From the NCBI RefSeq assembly GCF_001650195.1, contig NZ_LXYR01000008.1, forward strand, positions 62,001 to 126,000: a DNA stretch of 64,000 bases. The letters run 5' to 3'. The translations under genes and the position numbers were made by a program. Under the pieces are notes generated by a model. It saw only the letters and a program-made list of their open reading frames with translations, had not been told where the DNA came from and made no database searches. Shown here one piece after another: positions 8,383-17,642 of the stretch (its first letter is position 1; each line of letters starts with the position of its first letter). The stretch is from Phormidesmis priestleyi BC1401. GTDB lineage: Bacteria > Cyanobacteriota > Cyanobacteriia > Leptolyngbyales > Leptolyngbyaceae.

Positions 8383-9507
8383 TTAACCTGCATTCACCGG
8401 GAACTCTCCTGGTCGGATCGAGAGCGTCACTGTCTGACCACTTCGATTGACTTGAAGGGATAAATTACTCCCGATCGTGCTGGCTTCTACCGCTTGCTGC
8501 ACCTCGTTTGCCGACGCAATCGATTGACCGTTGATCGTCTGAATCACGTCTCCTTTTTGCAGCCCTGCTTGGGCGGCGGGCGAGTTGCGAATGATGTTGG
8601 TAATCAGTGCTCCGCGATCGGTTTGCACATTGATGCCTAAGCTGCGATCGCGGTTGAGCAGGTCTCTCGTCGTCGCCGATAGATCTGTCATCTCAACGCC
8701 TAAATAGGGATGATCGACTGATCCTTTGCTGATCAGTTGGTTGGCGATTTGCTGCGCCTTGTTGATCGGAATCGCAAATCCCAAGCCCTGAGCGCCGCCA
8801 ATAATCGCGGTGTTGATGCCAATCACTTGACCACTTTGATTCAGAAGCGGTCCGCCCGAATTGCCAGGATTGATTGCCGCATCGGTTTGAATGTAGTTGG
8901 TGCGACGATCGGGCGAACCAATTTCGCTGCTCGATCGTCCGGTGCCGCTGATAATGCCTGCCGTGACCGTGTTGTCTAGCCCTAGCGGATTGCCAATGGC
9001 GATCGCCCATTCTCCCGGTCGAAGTTGGTCAGAGTTTCCGATCGCCACCGTCGGCAGATTGCTCGCCTGAATTTTCACCACCGCCACATCGGTCAGCTTG
9101 TCTTCACCGACCACCTGCCCGGTAAATTCGCGCCCATCTTTGAGTTTGACGGTGACTTGATCGGCTCCATCGACCACATGGGCATTGGTCATTACCAATC
9201 CATCTGATTTGACAATGAATCCTGACCCGGTGCCGCGGGCAATTGCTTGCCCTGACTCAGATGATCGGCTGGTCACTTTGCGTGAAGAGTTAATTCGCAC
9301 CACCGCAGATCCCGTTTTATCAACGGCTGCCGAAATAAAGTTTTCGTTAGCACTATTGCCCAATGCAGCAGGGACTTGAGCAACTAACGGCTGCGTTTGC
9401 ACCGCGTTTGTTGGGTTGAGTTGTGTGCCAATTAACGCAGACAGCGCACCGACTGAGACGAGAGAGAAAGACGCGATCGACTTTTTTAGAAAATGATTAG
9501 AAGCCAT
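8383..9507 (-). CDS. HtrA/Deg-type serine protease (HhoA/HhoB/HtrA group)
   Basis: A periplasm- or thylakoid-lumen-directed trypsin-like protease for damaged proteins. The start at 9507 (MASNHFLKK) is preferred because AGGTAA lies upstream; the frame opens 12 codons earlier. Numbered from this start, residues 9-28 form the hydrophobic part of a signal sequence, the catalytic triad is H110 (TNAHVV), D140 (TDVAVVKI) and S217 (GNSGGPL), and one PDZ domain covers about 275-365 (GALITNIIRNSPAAQAGLQKGDVI). One PDZ domain is the usual number for cyanobacterial Deg proteases. Which of the three paralogues this is cannot be decided here. Confidence 0.92.
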   Translation of the reverse strand: MASNHFLKKSIASFSLVSVGALSALIGTQLNPTNAVQTQPLVAQVPAALGNSANENFISAAVDKTGSAVVRINSSRKVTSRSSESGQAIARGTGSGFIVKSDGLVMTNAHVVDGADQVTVKLKDGREFTGQVVGEDKLTDVAVVKIQASNLPTVAIGNSDQLRPGEWAIAIGNPLGLDNTVTAGIISGTGRSSSEIGSPDRRTNYIQTDAAINPGNSGGPLLNQSGQVIGINTAIIGGAQGLGFAIPINKAQQIANQLISKGSVDHPYLGVEMTDLSATTRDLLNRDRSLGINVQTDRGALITNIIRNSPAAQAGLQKGDVIQTINGQSIASANEVQQAVEASTIGSNLSLQVNRSGQTVTLSIRPGEFPVNAG

Positions 9508-9896
9508 TTCAGAGTTACCTAGAAAAAAGGATGGATTGACCATTGAAGCGATTTCTGATCCTTACCCACAGGATCACCATGCTGAATTCGCCCTTGAGGA
9601 TTCATCTTCTACAGATCTGTACTTAACCTCAAGATCAGCCCTCACATTCACTATTATGATTAATTCATGTGACAAAGAAATTTCGGGCTTTAGATGTTTC
9701 TAAGGCATTTTGGAAAACTTGCTTTCGGTTCAGGTTTTTTGGCTTCTAGGAATTCTTGAGTCTGCACGAGTCTTAAAAAGGACAATCGCGATGGGCAACA
9801 TTCCAAAACTCAATCTCTTTATAACTCTGTCTGTTAACCGATGCCCTGCACTCTCAATCTGCGAGAACCTGAGCGAGTAGGATTTGTGCAGCCATC
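9508..9896. other. Gene-free interval between divergent protease and endonuclease genes
   Basis: About 390 bp with stop codons in all frames and no recognisable RNA. It should carry the promoters of both divergent genes. No strong palindrome or repeat was seen. Confidence 0.5.
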
Positions 9897-10631
9897 ATGC
9901 GTTCTAAAAAGTCACCTGAAATTATCGTGACTCCAGAGCTTCAGCAAAAGTTGATTGAGGTGCACGATCGTCTCTGTCAGGCATATGGGTGTCCGATTCC
10001 CTACTTCCACGAGTTAGACCCGTTGAGTGAGTTGGTCTCAGCCTTGCTGTCTCATCGCACTCGCAATGCTGACTCGGCAAACGCCTTTCATGAGCTGCGG
10101 CGACGATTTCCCGATTGGCAAGCTGTGCGAGATGCCCCGGTTGCGGAGGTTGAACAGGCGATCGCTCGCTGCACTTGGGCAGAGCAAAAAGCGCCCCGAA
10201 TCCAGCAGGTTTTGAGACTGATTGGCGATCGTCGCGATGGCGATCTCTCGCTAGACTTTCTCAAAGACCTGTCTGTTTCAGACGCAAGAACGTGGCTCGA
10301 ATCGTTGTCTGGGGTGGGACCTAAAACGAGTGCTGCGGTGCTGTCGTTTAGCGTGCTGCGTCGTCGCGCGCTGCCTGTTGACAGTCACCATCACCGAGTT
10401 GCGATTCGATTGGGCTTAATTGCAGAGACGATCGCGGTTGCCCCGGCTCATGCACTGTTAGAAGCGCAGTTACCACCTGACTGGACGGCTCAACAGGTTT
10501 ACGACAACCACGAAGTTTTGATGCTGCATGGTCAACGCTGCTGCTATTACCAAAATCCTGCTTGTCAGCGATGTCAGGTTCTCGACCTTTGCCCGTTTGG
10601 ACAAGCTCGATCTGACCTCAAGCGATCGTGA
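9897..10631 (+). CDS. Endonuclease III-like DNA glycosylase (HhH-GPD, 4Fe-4S)
   Basis: A 244-aa base-excision repair glycosylase. The helix-hairpin-helix is LSGVGPKTSAAVL (about 137-149) with the catalytic lysine at K143, and the catalytic aspartate is D162 in LPVDSHHHRVA. Four cysteines at 216, 223, 226 and 232 (C-x6-C-x2-C-x5-C) form the iron-sulfur cluster site typical of endonuclease III. Family members remove oxidised pyrimidines and nick at abasic sites. The sequence differs from canonical Nth (VDSHHHR in place of VDTHVxR), so this may be a paralogue of Nth with a shifted substrate range. Monocistronic. Confidence 0.85.
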   Translation: MRSKKSPEIIVTPELQQKLIEVHDRLCQAYGCPIPYFHELDPLSELVSALLSHRTRNADSANAFHELRRRFPDWQAVRDAPVAEVEQAIARCTWAEQKAPRIQQVLRLIGDRRDGDLSLDFLKDLSVSDARTWLESLSGVGPKTSAAVLSFSVLRRRALPVDSHHHRVAIRLGLIAETIAVAPAHALLEAQLPPDWTAQQVYDNHEVLMLHGQRCCYYQNPACQRCQVLDLCPFGQARSDLKRS

Positions 10632-10674
10632 ACTCAATCACTTTATAATCGCGCATCCTCTTATTTACCCAAAT

Positions 10675-10700
10675 CCCCGAATCAGTTTAGGGATTCAGGG
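10675..10700. terminator. Possible weak terminator hairpin
   Basis: CCCCGAATC and GATTCAGGG can pair with an 8-nt loop, 44 bp after the endonuclease stop and just beyond the end of the convergent secreted-protein gene. There is no long T run, so the call is tentative. Confidence 0.35.
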
Positions 10701-10724
10701 AATTTGCACATTGCGTAAAGTAGT

Positions 10725-11357
10725 TTAACTACAATTCACCAGAGCGCTTCTCGAACTACCAGGTGCAGTGTTATAAAGCCAGCCAACTCTCGATAAAATT
10801 CCAAAGTTTCTGCCAAACGTCCGTTGCAGATCAACTTCTACCCACACTTCACCGTTTGCATTTTGCTGAGAAGTCGTGACCCCGTTGGTTTGGGTTACAA
10901 AAACTGACTGACCAGCGCCAGTGGCTGCGATCGGGTTTGCGCCACGCCTAGGTTCTCGAAGTACATCTATTGGAACGGCATCTCTCAGTTTGCGGCACGC
11001 AGTCGTTTTTTGAGGTGGCGGCTGTACGGTTCCACAATTGAGCGCAGCAAAATCGACAAATCCACTCGGATTGATCTGAACACGAGCGGGCGGAACAGCG
11101 GGTAAAGGCTGTACTAGAGCCACCGCAGTTCCAGCCCTAAGAAAGCGATTAGGCAGCACTTCTGGGTCTCTAGGATCTGCCGTTCTAAACGCCGAGGTCG
11201 GCTTGCTCACGACACAGGCAACTACTTTCTGAGCCACTAGCATCGGCGCAGGTTGAGGAACCGCCAGCACAGGCAACTCTAGAGCGATCGCCGCGATCGT
11301 CATTCCTGCCACAACTCTAACCAAGATGCGATTGTTTCTCGTATCCATCAATTTCAC
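10725..11357 (-). CDS. Secreted protein of unknown function (SH3-like beta content)
   Basis: A 210-aa protein with an N-terminal signal sequence (RILVRVVAGMTIAAIALELPVLA, about 10-32). The mature part has two similar halves. Each carries a cysteine, a RxxDPR- or REPRRG-type turn and short beta strands (SAFRTADPRDPEVLPNRFLRAGTAVALV; DVLREPRRGANPIAATGAGQSVFV), then WVEVDLQRTFGRNFGILSRVGWLYN. This is reminiscent of bacterial SH3 domains, which bind wall peptides, but the match is not strong enough to name a family. A periplasmic or cell-surface location is inferred. It lies in tandem with the DUF3352 gene. Confidence 0.65.
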   Translation of the reverse strand: MKLMDTRNNRILVRVVAGMTIAAIALELPVLAVPQPAPMLVAQKVVACVVSKPTSAFRTADPRDPEVLPNRFLRAGTAVALVQPLPAVPPARVQINPSGFVDFAALNCGTVQPPPQKTTACRKLRDAVPIDVLREPRRGANPIAATGAGQSVFVTQTNGVTTSQQNANGEVWVEVDLQRTFGRNFGILSRVGWLYNTAPGSSRSALVNCS

Positions 11358-11418
11358 TCACAGAATATATATCCCTTCTGTACCATGATTTAAGTCCCGA
11401 GTCCATAGCTGGTTTGGG

Positions 11419-13209
11419 TTAAGGAGATGGCGCGGATGAAGGCAACGGTGACGGAATCGCACCCTCGATCGGCGACGCACTCGGACTGGGTAATGCTCCC
11501 GGTTTGTTGCCCTTTTGCAACGTCACAAAAATATCGTAACGAGTGGTGCGATCGCTCGTCACAGCCGACGTGACCCCGATCGAGTTTGTAGCTTCGAGCA
11601 CCGTGCGATTCATCGGGGGCAATTGCAGCAGCGGAAAGAAATTATTCAAACTGAGGGCGCGATCGACATCCATAAAGAAATACCCATTGGTTTGCTCTAG
11701 CGTCGTTTTCGTGACTTTCCTAAAGGCTTCACTCTCAGAAAGTGGACTGGCAGGCTTGGGCAGAAAACTGGGAGTCGCAGGCGTACCGAGATTGAGACTG
11801 AGAAATGCCACATCTCCATCTAGCCAGCCGTGAGTCACGCTCACATCCCCAGTTGGCAACAACCAGTTGACGACAGACTGACCCTCAATTCTTGCCGCCT
11901 CAACTTTAAACGTATATTTGCTTGCCATCACGTCATCAAGCTGCTTCAGCGTTTTTTCGGCGGTGCGACGATCGTTGCTCTGCACCATAAACACCAAACT
12001 GGTCGGTGAATTGGTTGCCGATTTTTGAGCAGACGGAATTAGCGCTAACGAAAATTCTCCCTGCATCCAGTTGAGCAAATCGTCCTCTAAGTCTAAATTC
12101 ACGGCTGACTTGATTCCCTGACGCAGCTTTTCTGGGTTGCTCAACAGCCCTTGTGGAAAGATATAGCGCACTAGACTTGACGAAGCCCCTTGAGTAAACT
12201 CTTGCCAAAATTGTTTGAGGTCGCTGCCCGATGCCATTCTCAATGTCTCTGCTGGAAGACGACTTGGCATCATTTTGGCGTTGTTTTTTCCCTCAAATCG
12301 CTGCTTGCTGTCGGGCGTGAGCCACCAAACGGTTTTGAACTGAATGCCATCGGGTTCTAAAGTCGCAGTGGCTGCGAGACCTTGGTTTTGCTGAAGCTGA
12401 GTCATCAACCCTTGTGATGGCACTGGACGGTTAGAATTAATTGCCGACGAACTCACCAACGCGGGAATATTCACATAGATTCTCGCCCACGATCGCTCGG
12501 TGTTAATCTGTCCCAACGCATCTCCATAACTGGGTGTGCTAGACAGCGCTTTTCCACCTTTGTAAGTGTCGATCGCCTGATCGATCGCCTTGGGAGTGGT
12601 TGCTACCAAAACTAACTGAGCATCTAGCGCCGCGATCGACGCACTTTGATCCGGGCTGCCCAACGTCTCGCGAATGTCTATACCCTTATATTTGCGCGTT
12701 GACCACTGACCTGTTTTGGTTGCCGGAGACTGATCTAAAACCGCTTTTGCCTTGACGGGATCGGCGATCGGCAACACGAGAACCATCGGTTCAGAATTAG
12801 CAGGCAGCGCAGGCTGAGACGGAGATGGAATCGTCACGCCAAACTGAGGCGACAACACCGCTAGAGTGACTTCTTTTCCGACCCACGGCTGCACGTCTCG
12901 CTGAAACTCTAGCCCTCTGCGCGTCAGAAAGCGATCGCGAAACTGTGCCAGATTTTGATCAAACGCGGCTTGGCTGCGAGGCGTGCCAAACGATCGTAGC
13001 CGCTCCCACTGATCGGGTTCAGTTGAGACTGACACGACCATCAGCGCATCTTGAGGCACCACATTTGCTCCGACGGGCATGACGCTTAAACGCCCTTGCC
13101 GAGAGATCAGCCAGTAAGTCACCACGCCGCCCCCAATCAGAAGGGCAGAGGCTCCGAGTGTCAACAGCAGAGGCAGCTTTTTCGATCGGGATGTGGATTT
13201 GACGTTCAT
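11419..13209 (-). CDS. DUF3352 membrane-anchored protein
   Basis: A 596-aa protein with one N-terminal membrane helix (LPLLLTLGASALLIGGGVVTYWLIS, about 13-37) and a large extracytoplasmic domain. The features VPQDALMVVSVSTEPDQWERLRSFGTP near the start and repeated pairs of strands with AAAA-like Ala/Gln helices match DUF3352, a family widespread in cyanobacteria without known function. The C terminus is a Pro/Ser/Ala tail (ALPSPSASPIEGAIPSPLPSS). No catalytic residues can be named. It is followed at 61 bp by the smaller secreted-protein gene on the same strand. Confidence 0.8.
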   Translation of the reverse strand: MNVKSTSRSKKLPLLLTLGASALLIGGGVVTYWLISRQGRLSVMPVGANVVPQDALMVVSVSTEPDQWERLRSFGTPRSQAAFDQNLAQFRDRFLTRRGLEFQRDVQPWVGKEVTLAVLSPQFGVTIPSPSQPALPANSEPMVLVLPIADPVKAKAVLDQSPATKTGQWSTRKYKGIDIRETLGSPDQSASIAALDAQLVLVATTPKAIDQAIDTYKGGKALSSTPSYGDALGQINTERSWARIYVNIPALVSSSAINSNRPVPSQGLMTQLQQNQGLAATATLEPDGIQFKTVWWLTPDSKQRFEGKNNAKMMPSRLPAETLRMASGSDLKQFWQEFTQGASSSLVRYIFPQGLLSNPEKLRQGIKSAVNLDLEDDLLNWMQGEFSLALIPSAQKSATNSPTSLVFMVQSNDRRTAEKTLKQLDDVMASKYTFKVEAARIEGQSVVNWLLPTGDVSVTHGWLDGDVAFLSLNLGTPATPSFLPKPASPLSESEAFRKVTKTTLEQTNGYFFMDVDRALSLNNFFPLLQLPPMNRTVLEATNSIGVTSAVTSDRTTRYDIFVTLQKGNKPGALPSPSASPIEGAIPSPLPSSAPSP

Positions 13210-13583
13210 TAAGGACAGAAAAATATTAGCAAGCCGTGATTCCTCTAGAAAGTATGCACGTTCTTTGCAGATCCTGCTAGAGGTGACACCAATTCAAAAA
13301 ATGTTTGCGACAGATAGGGCATCGCCGTCAAGCTAAAGCCAGTGATAGAAGCAACGGTTTCGAGAGTCAAATCGGCAATGAGTCTACCCAAAAATCAATA
13401 TTTCATCTGTCCCTCTCCGTTCTCAATTTAGTATGACCCCTTCACGAAGATAGGGGTCTAACGAGTTAAGTAAGTTAAGGGAAACCATAGAAAGCTGACA
13501 CGCCAAAGGGTAGCCCAACTTCTCTGTAGGAGTAGGATGATGATCAGAATAGTTTAATCTGATCCTAGTCTTTCGCCTTTTTC
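13210..13583. other. Gene-free interval with one small inverted repeat
   Basis: About 370 bp between divergent genes. The only structure seen is GACCCC (13435-13440) facing GGGGTC (13453-13458). It has no T run and could be an operator or chance. Confidence 0.4.
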
Positions 13584-14231
13584 ATGGGAACTGATACTAG
13601 CCACGCCTTTGTCAGTAATTGGCTCTATCAACTGAGATTCTTGGGTTATCTGGTGATAATCGCGTGGGGAGTCGCGATCGTGAATTTTGGGCTGTTGGGG
13701 AAAACGTTGAATCGGTTTGGTCTGGTTCCTCGAACTCTGATCGGGTTGCCCGGAATTTTGCTGTCTCCGTTTCTCCACACCGACTGGCAGCACCTTGAAG
13801 GCAACACCGTTTTCTACTTAATTTTTGGCGGGTTAGTATTTCTGCGAGAACCCAGCGATTTTGGGGCAATCACGGCAGCGATCGCGGTCGTTTCGGGTTC
13901 TGCCCTTTGGCTGATTGGCAGACCCGTGAGATATGTGGGCGCAAGTGGCGTTTTGTTTGGCTATATAGGGTTTTTGCTTTCGTTTGCTTATTTCGATCGC
14001 AATCTCTCTTCTGTGCTGGTGCTGATATTGACGGTCATGCTGGTATTCTTTACTCAGCGATTTGGGCACACGCTCTGGTTGATTGTTCCCATCCGCAAGC
14101 AGATGGCTTGGGACGGGCACCTGGTGGGATTATTAACGGGTATTTTGGTGGCGCGTGATCTGCCAACGTTTAGAGGCTGGTTTGACCAGGTGATAGATGG
14201 CTTAACTCGATTTGGGCAATCGCTGACGTAG
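13584..14231 (+). CDS. Rhomboid-family intramembrane serine protease
   Basis: A 215-aa protein with about six hydrophobic helices. The rhomboid signatures are present: HTDWQHLEGN (H65, W68, H70, N74) in the helix-2 region, the GASG motif with catalytic serine S121, and the catalytic histidine H179 in WDGHLVGLLTG. These residues point to an active protease that cuts membrane proteins within the bilayer. The substrate is unknown. It is a single gene, with the convergent EndoU-like gene ending 36 bp downstream. Confidence 0.9.
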   Translation: MGTDTSHAFVSNWLYQLRFLGYLVIIAWGVAIVNFGLLGKTLNRFGLVPRTLIGLPGILLSPFLHTDWQHLEGNTVFYLIFGGLVFLREPSDFGAITAAIAVVSGSALWLIGRPVRYVGASGVLFGYIGFLLSFAYFDRNLSSVLVLILTVMLVFFTQRFGHTLWLIVPIRKQMAWDGHLVGLLTGILVARDLPTFRGWFDQVIDGLTRFGQSLT

Positions 14232-14267
14232 GAGATCAATCTCGTTATGAATGCGGGTTAGGGTTAA

Positions 14268-15158
14268 CTACTCGCAGGATGCTTCGTTGGGTTTTGGGGT
14301 TGCGTCGGGGTAAAAAGTGACGATCGCTCGATTAGTTTTTACAAACACAGCTTTAAAGGGCGGCGCTGAAGAGTCGCGCACGGTGTAAAGACAGGCTCGA
14401 TTTGCATTTGAGGTGTTTCTAAATGATTTGAAAGCGCGAGTGGCATCGATTAAGATTTCTTGGGCATTGCTGACATAGGAATAGCCTTTTTTAGAGTCTT
14501 TGGTCACGACGCGATTGCCCTGCCGAACTTCGACACCCAACGTATAGATCTCTCCGTCAATCACTTCTTCTGCTTTAGAGTTGTTGGGCAGTCGTCCGGC
14601 GATCCCCTGATTTTGCAACTGTAAATATCGACCTACAAAGTGCAGTCCGCCAATTTGATTTGAGCCGCGAATTTGCCCACAAAAAATATGTTCAAATGCA
14701 CCACGGTCTGACCAAATCGTGATTAAATCATCTCGAAACTGATTTTCACTTCGCCGTCCTAAAAAGAGTTCTCCACCCACCGCTTGTTTAATTTGCTGCA
14801 CGACTTGAGGAGACTCTGCCAGCAATCTTCTAATACCAATTGTGCCAACTTTGCTGCCAAACGTTCCGCAAGTATTGAGTACTTTTTGATCGAACGCATT
14901 AAGCTGAGGTGGAACGGGAGTGATGTCAACCTTTCGATTTCTAGGAACACTGACTGTAACCGGATTGTTATCTTGATCAAAGAAGGGAAGCAACCCTGAT
15001 TTTGCAGGTTTAATAGAACGTTTTTTTGGAGACTGAACCGTTTGCGATCGCAGAGACTTAGCCGTGACTGACTGAATAATGGGCAATGATATGCCTATCA
15101 GCAAAAGCGCTACTCCACAAACACTGCTCGTAACTAACCTGCTCATAGAACCCCTCAA
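14268..15158 (-). CDS. Secreted EndoU-like endoribonuclease
   Basis: A 296-aa protein with a signal sequence (about 8-33, LVTSSVCGVALLLIGISLPIIQSV). The C-terminal half matches the EndoU/XendoU pattern: FEHIFCGQIRG followed by GGLHFVGRYLQLQ places histidines H157 and H173 sixteen residues apart, as in XendoU. A lysine follows at about 220 (RVVTKDSKK), then RACLYTV, and the closing VTFYP gives T281 and Y283. EndoU enzymes cut RNA at uridines leaving 2',3'-cyclic phosphate, and bacterial members include secreted and contact-dependent toxins. No immunity gene is obvious next door. A start four codons later is possible. Function is inferred from motifs. Confidence 0.75.
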   Translation of the reverse strand: MRGSMSRLVTSSVCGVALLLIGISLPIIQSVTAKSLRSQTVQSPKKRSIKPAKSGLLPFFDQDNNPVTVSVPRNRKVDITPVPPQLNAFDQKVLNTCGTFGSKVGTIGIRRLLAESPQVVQQIKQAVGGELFLGRRSENQFRDDLITIWSDRGAFEHIFCGQIRGSNQIGGLHFVGRYLQLQNQGIAGRLPNNSKAEEVIDGEIYTLGVEVRQGNRVVTKDSKKGYSYVSNAQEILIDATRAFKSFRNTSNANRACLYTVRDSSAPPFKAVFVKTNRAIVTFYPDATPKPNEASCE

Positions 15159-15345
15159 TAATAAACTCTACTCAGCAGATAACTCTGTCAGTAGACTATA
15201 AAAAGCTCTTCTTTTGTTCCATTAAAGGGAACGATCGCGTTCAAGTTCAGACAAACTGGGTCAAGGTTTGATGAGGATTTGCTTTAAATCCTGATCTGCA
15301 TCCGGCATCGAGAAACAAACTCTATCTTCTGCGAAATAAACTGTC

Positions 15346-15573
15346 ATGTTTAAGAAAATCCCGTTTGGATTTTTACTGCTTCTCGGTTTGGTCTATGTTG
15401 GATTTGGTGATCAATTCTTGCCACCCTCGATCGGGCAATACAGCGTCCAAGCCCGTCGTTCGCTAGATGGCATGATGATCGGTATGTTTCCTGAGTGGCG
15501 ACCGAAAACGAATCCTTATAGTCGCACCGAAGATGCGCTTCAAAAAACAGAGCAAGGCGGAAAATCTAAGTAA
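15346..15573 (+). CDS. Small conserved-looking membrane-anchored protein
   Basis: A 75-aa protein: a single N-terminal membrane helix (IPFGFLLLLGLVYVGFG, about 5-21) followed by a polar tail with FLPPSIGQYSVQARRSLDGMMIGMFPEWRPKTNPY. The pattern of conserved-looking Pro, Trp and Arg residues, a clean ATG and a terminator just after the stop support a real gene. I do not recognise a named family; similar short proteins occur in cyanobacteria. Position between EndoU-like and ilvC gives no clear hint. Confidence 0.7.
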   Translation: MFKKIPFGFLLLLGLVYVGFGDQFLPPSIGQYSVQARRSLDGMMIGMFPEWRPKTNPYSRTEDALQKTEQGGKSK

Positions 15574-15578
15574 TGAAA

Positions 15579-15622
15579 AGAGACGAGTTCTGAGTCGGTG
15601 AGAACTTCAAAACTCGTCTCTT
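15579..15622. terminator. Bidirectional hairpin between the small membrane protein gene and ilvC
   Basis: AAGAGACGAGTT (15579-15590) pairs perfectly with AACTCGTCTCTT (15611-15622). It sits between two convergent genes, 5 bp after one stop and 8 bp before the other. Confidence 0.75.
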
Positions 15623-15630
15623 ATAGATTC

Positions 15631-16650
<1,020 letters not shown>

Positions 16651-16783
16651 TTAATGGGGTGTTCTCAGAACTCTTAATAGTACCAGAAGTGCGGTCTGGC
16701 TTAATCGATGAGTGAATATTTGAAAACATTGTCTGCGTTAGGGTCGTGATCCTGAAGACGAAAAACCGACTCGCACAAACTCT

Positions 16784-17638
16784 TCAGAACAAATTTAATT
16801 GCGTCGGAGTTGGCTCAACTAAGTTCCACGGCAAAGGTGGAACCAAAGTATTTTGCTGTTCAAGAAGATGCTGAAAATGTCGGGCAGTTTTGGGCGATCG
16901 CTCTTCGATCGGACAATGTACAAAAAAATAAACACGGGTTCCTTGTTGAAGCCAGCGATCGACGAGTCCAACCCATTCTTCCAGATAAACTTGATTCATT
17001 TCTAGATCGGGGTGACTGATGAAGCGAATCAGACTAAAAGGAGCGGTGACGATCGGCTGAAGGGGAACGTTTGGTTTTCGTCGCTCAGAGTTAATTTGGG
17101 GATCATCGGAGGCATTATAAATCGGGCGAGTATCGAGCAAAACCCGTCCGATTTTGAGATCTTTCAACAGTGCGTTAAGTCGGCTACTGTAAGGATCTTT
17201 AAACCAATCAATATGCCGGACTTCAACGGCTAGAGGGGCTTTACTCTCGGCCCAACCCTTGAGAAAAGTCGTTAAGTCATTGAGATTCGCAGGACTGTAG
17301 CTCGGAGGTAGCTGCAGGAAAAGTGGACCTAAACGATCGCCCAATCCCTGCATCTGCTCCAAAAAGTTTAAAGCACCGGACAGTGAAGGCTCCAATAATC
17401 CGTTGTGAGTTAGCGACTTGGGCAACTTCAAACAGAATTCAAACCCAGGAGGCGTTTCTTCTGCCCATCGTGAAACGGTTTTTGAGTCGGGAATCGAGTA
17501 GAACGTCGTGTTTCCTTCCACACTGGTGAATCGACGACTGTAGAGGTTGAGAAAATCGCTCGACCGACTCTTAGCCGGAAACAAGTCGCCCACCCAATTT
17601 TTATAAGCCCAAATCGCACAGCCAATGCGAAAGTTCAT
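16784..17638 (-). CDS. DUF72 domain protein
   Basis: A 284-aa protein of the DUF72 family (YecE-like TIM-barrel fold). Typical features are the start RIGCAIWAYKNWVG, then FTSVEGNTTFYSIPD and EFCLKLPKSLTHN. LGPLFLQLPPSY and LAVEVRHIDWF follow, then VYFFVHCPIEERSPKTARHF. The biochemical role of the family is not established. It starts 4 bp after the argS stop, so it is very likely the second gene of an argS operon. Confidence 0.9.
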   Translation of the reverse strand: MNFRIGCAIWAYKNWVGDLFPAKSRSSDFLNLYSRRFTSVEGNTTFYSIPDSKTVSRWAEETPPGFEFCLKLPKSLTHNGLLEPSLSGALNFLEQMQGLGDRLGPLFLQLPPSYSPANLNDLTTFLKGWAESKAPLAVEVRHIDWFKDPYSSRLNALLKDLKIGRVLLDTRPIYNASDDPQINSERRKPNVPLQPIVTAPFSLIRFISHPDLEMNQVYLEEWVGLVDRWLQQGTRVYFFVHCPIEERSPKTARHFQHLLEQQNTLVPPLPWNLVEPTPTQLNLF

Positions 17639-17642
17639 AGAG

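Noticed and set aside
13435-13458. Terminator hairpin near 13.44 kb
   Set aside because: The GACCCC/GGGGTC stem is only 6 bp with a 12-nt loop and no T run, and no gene ends near it.
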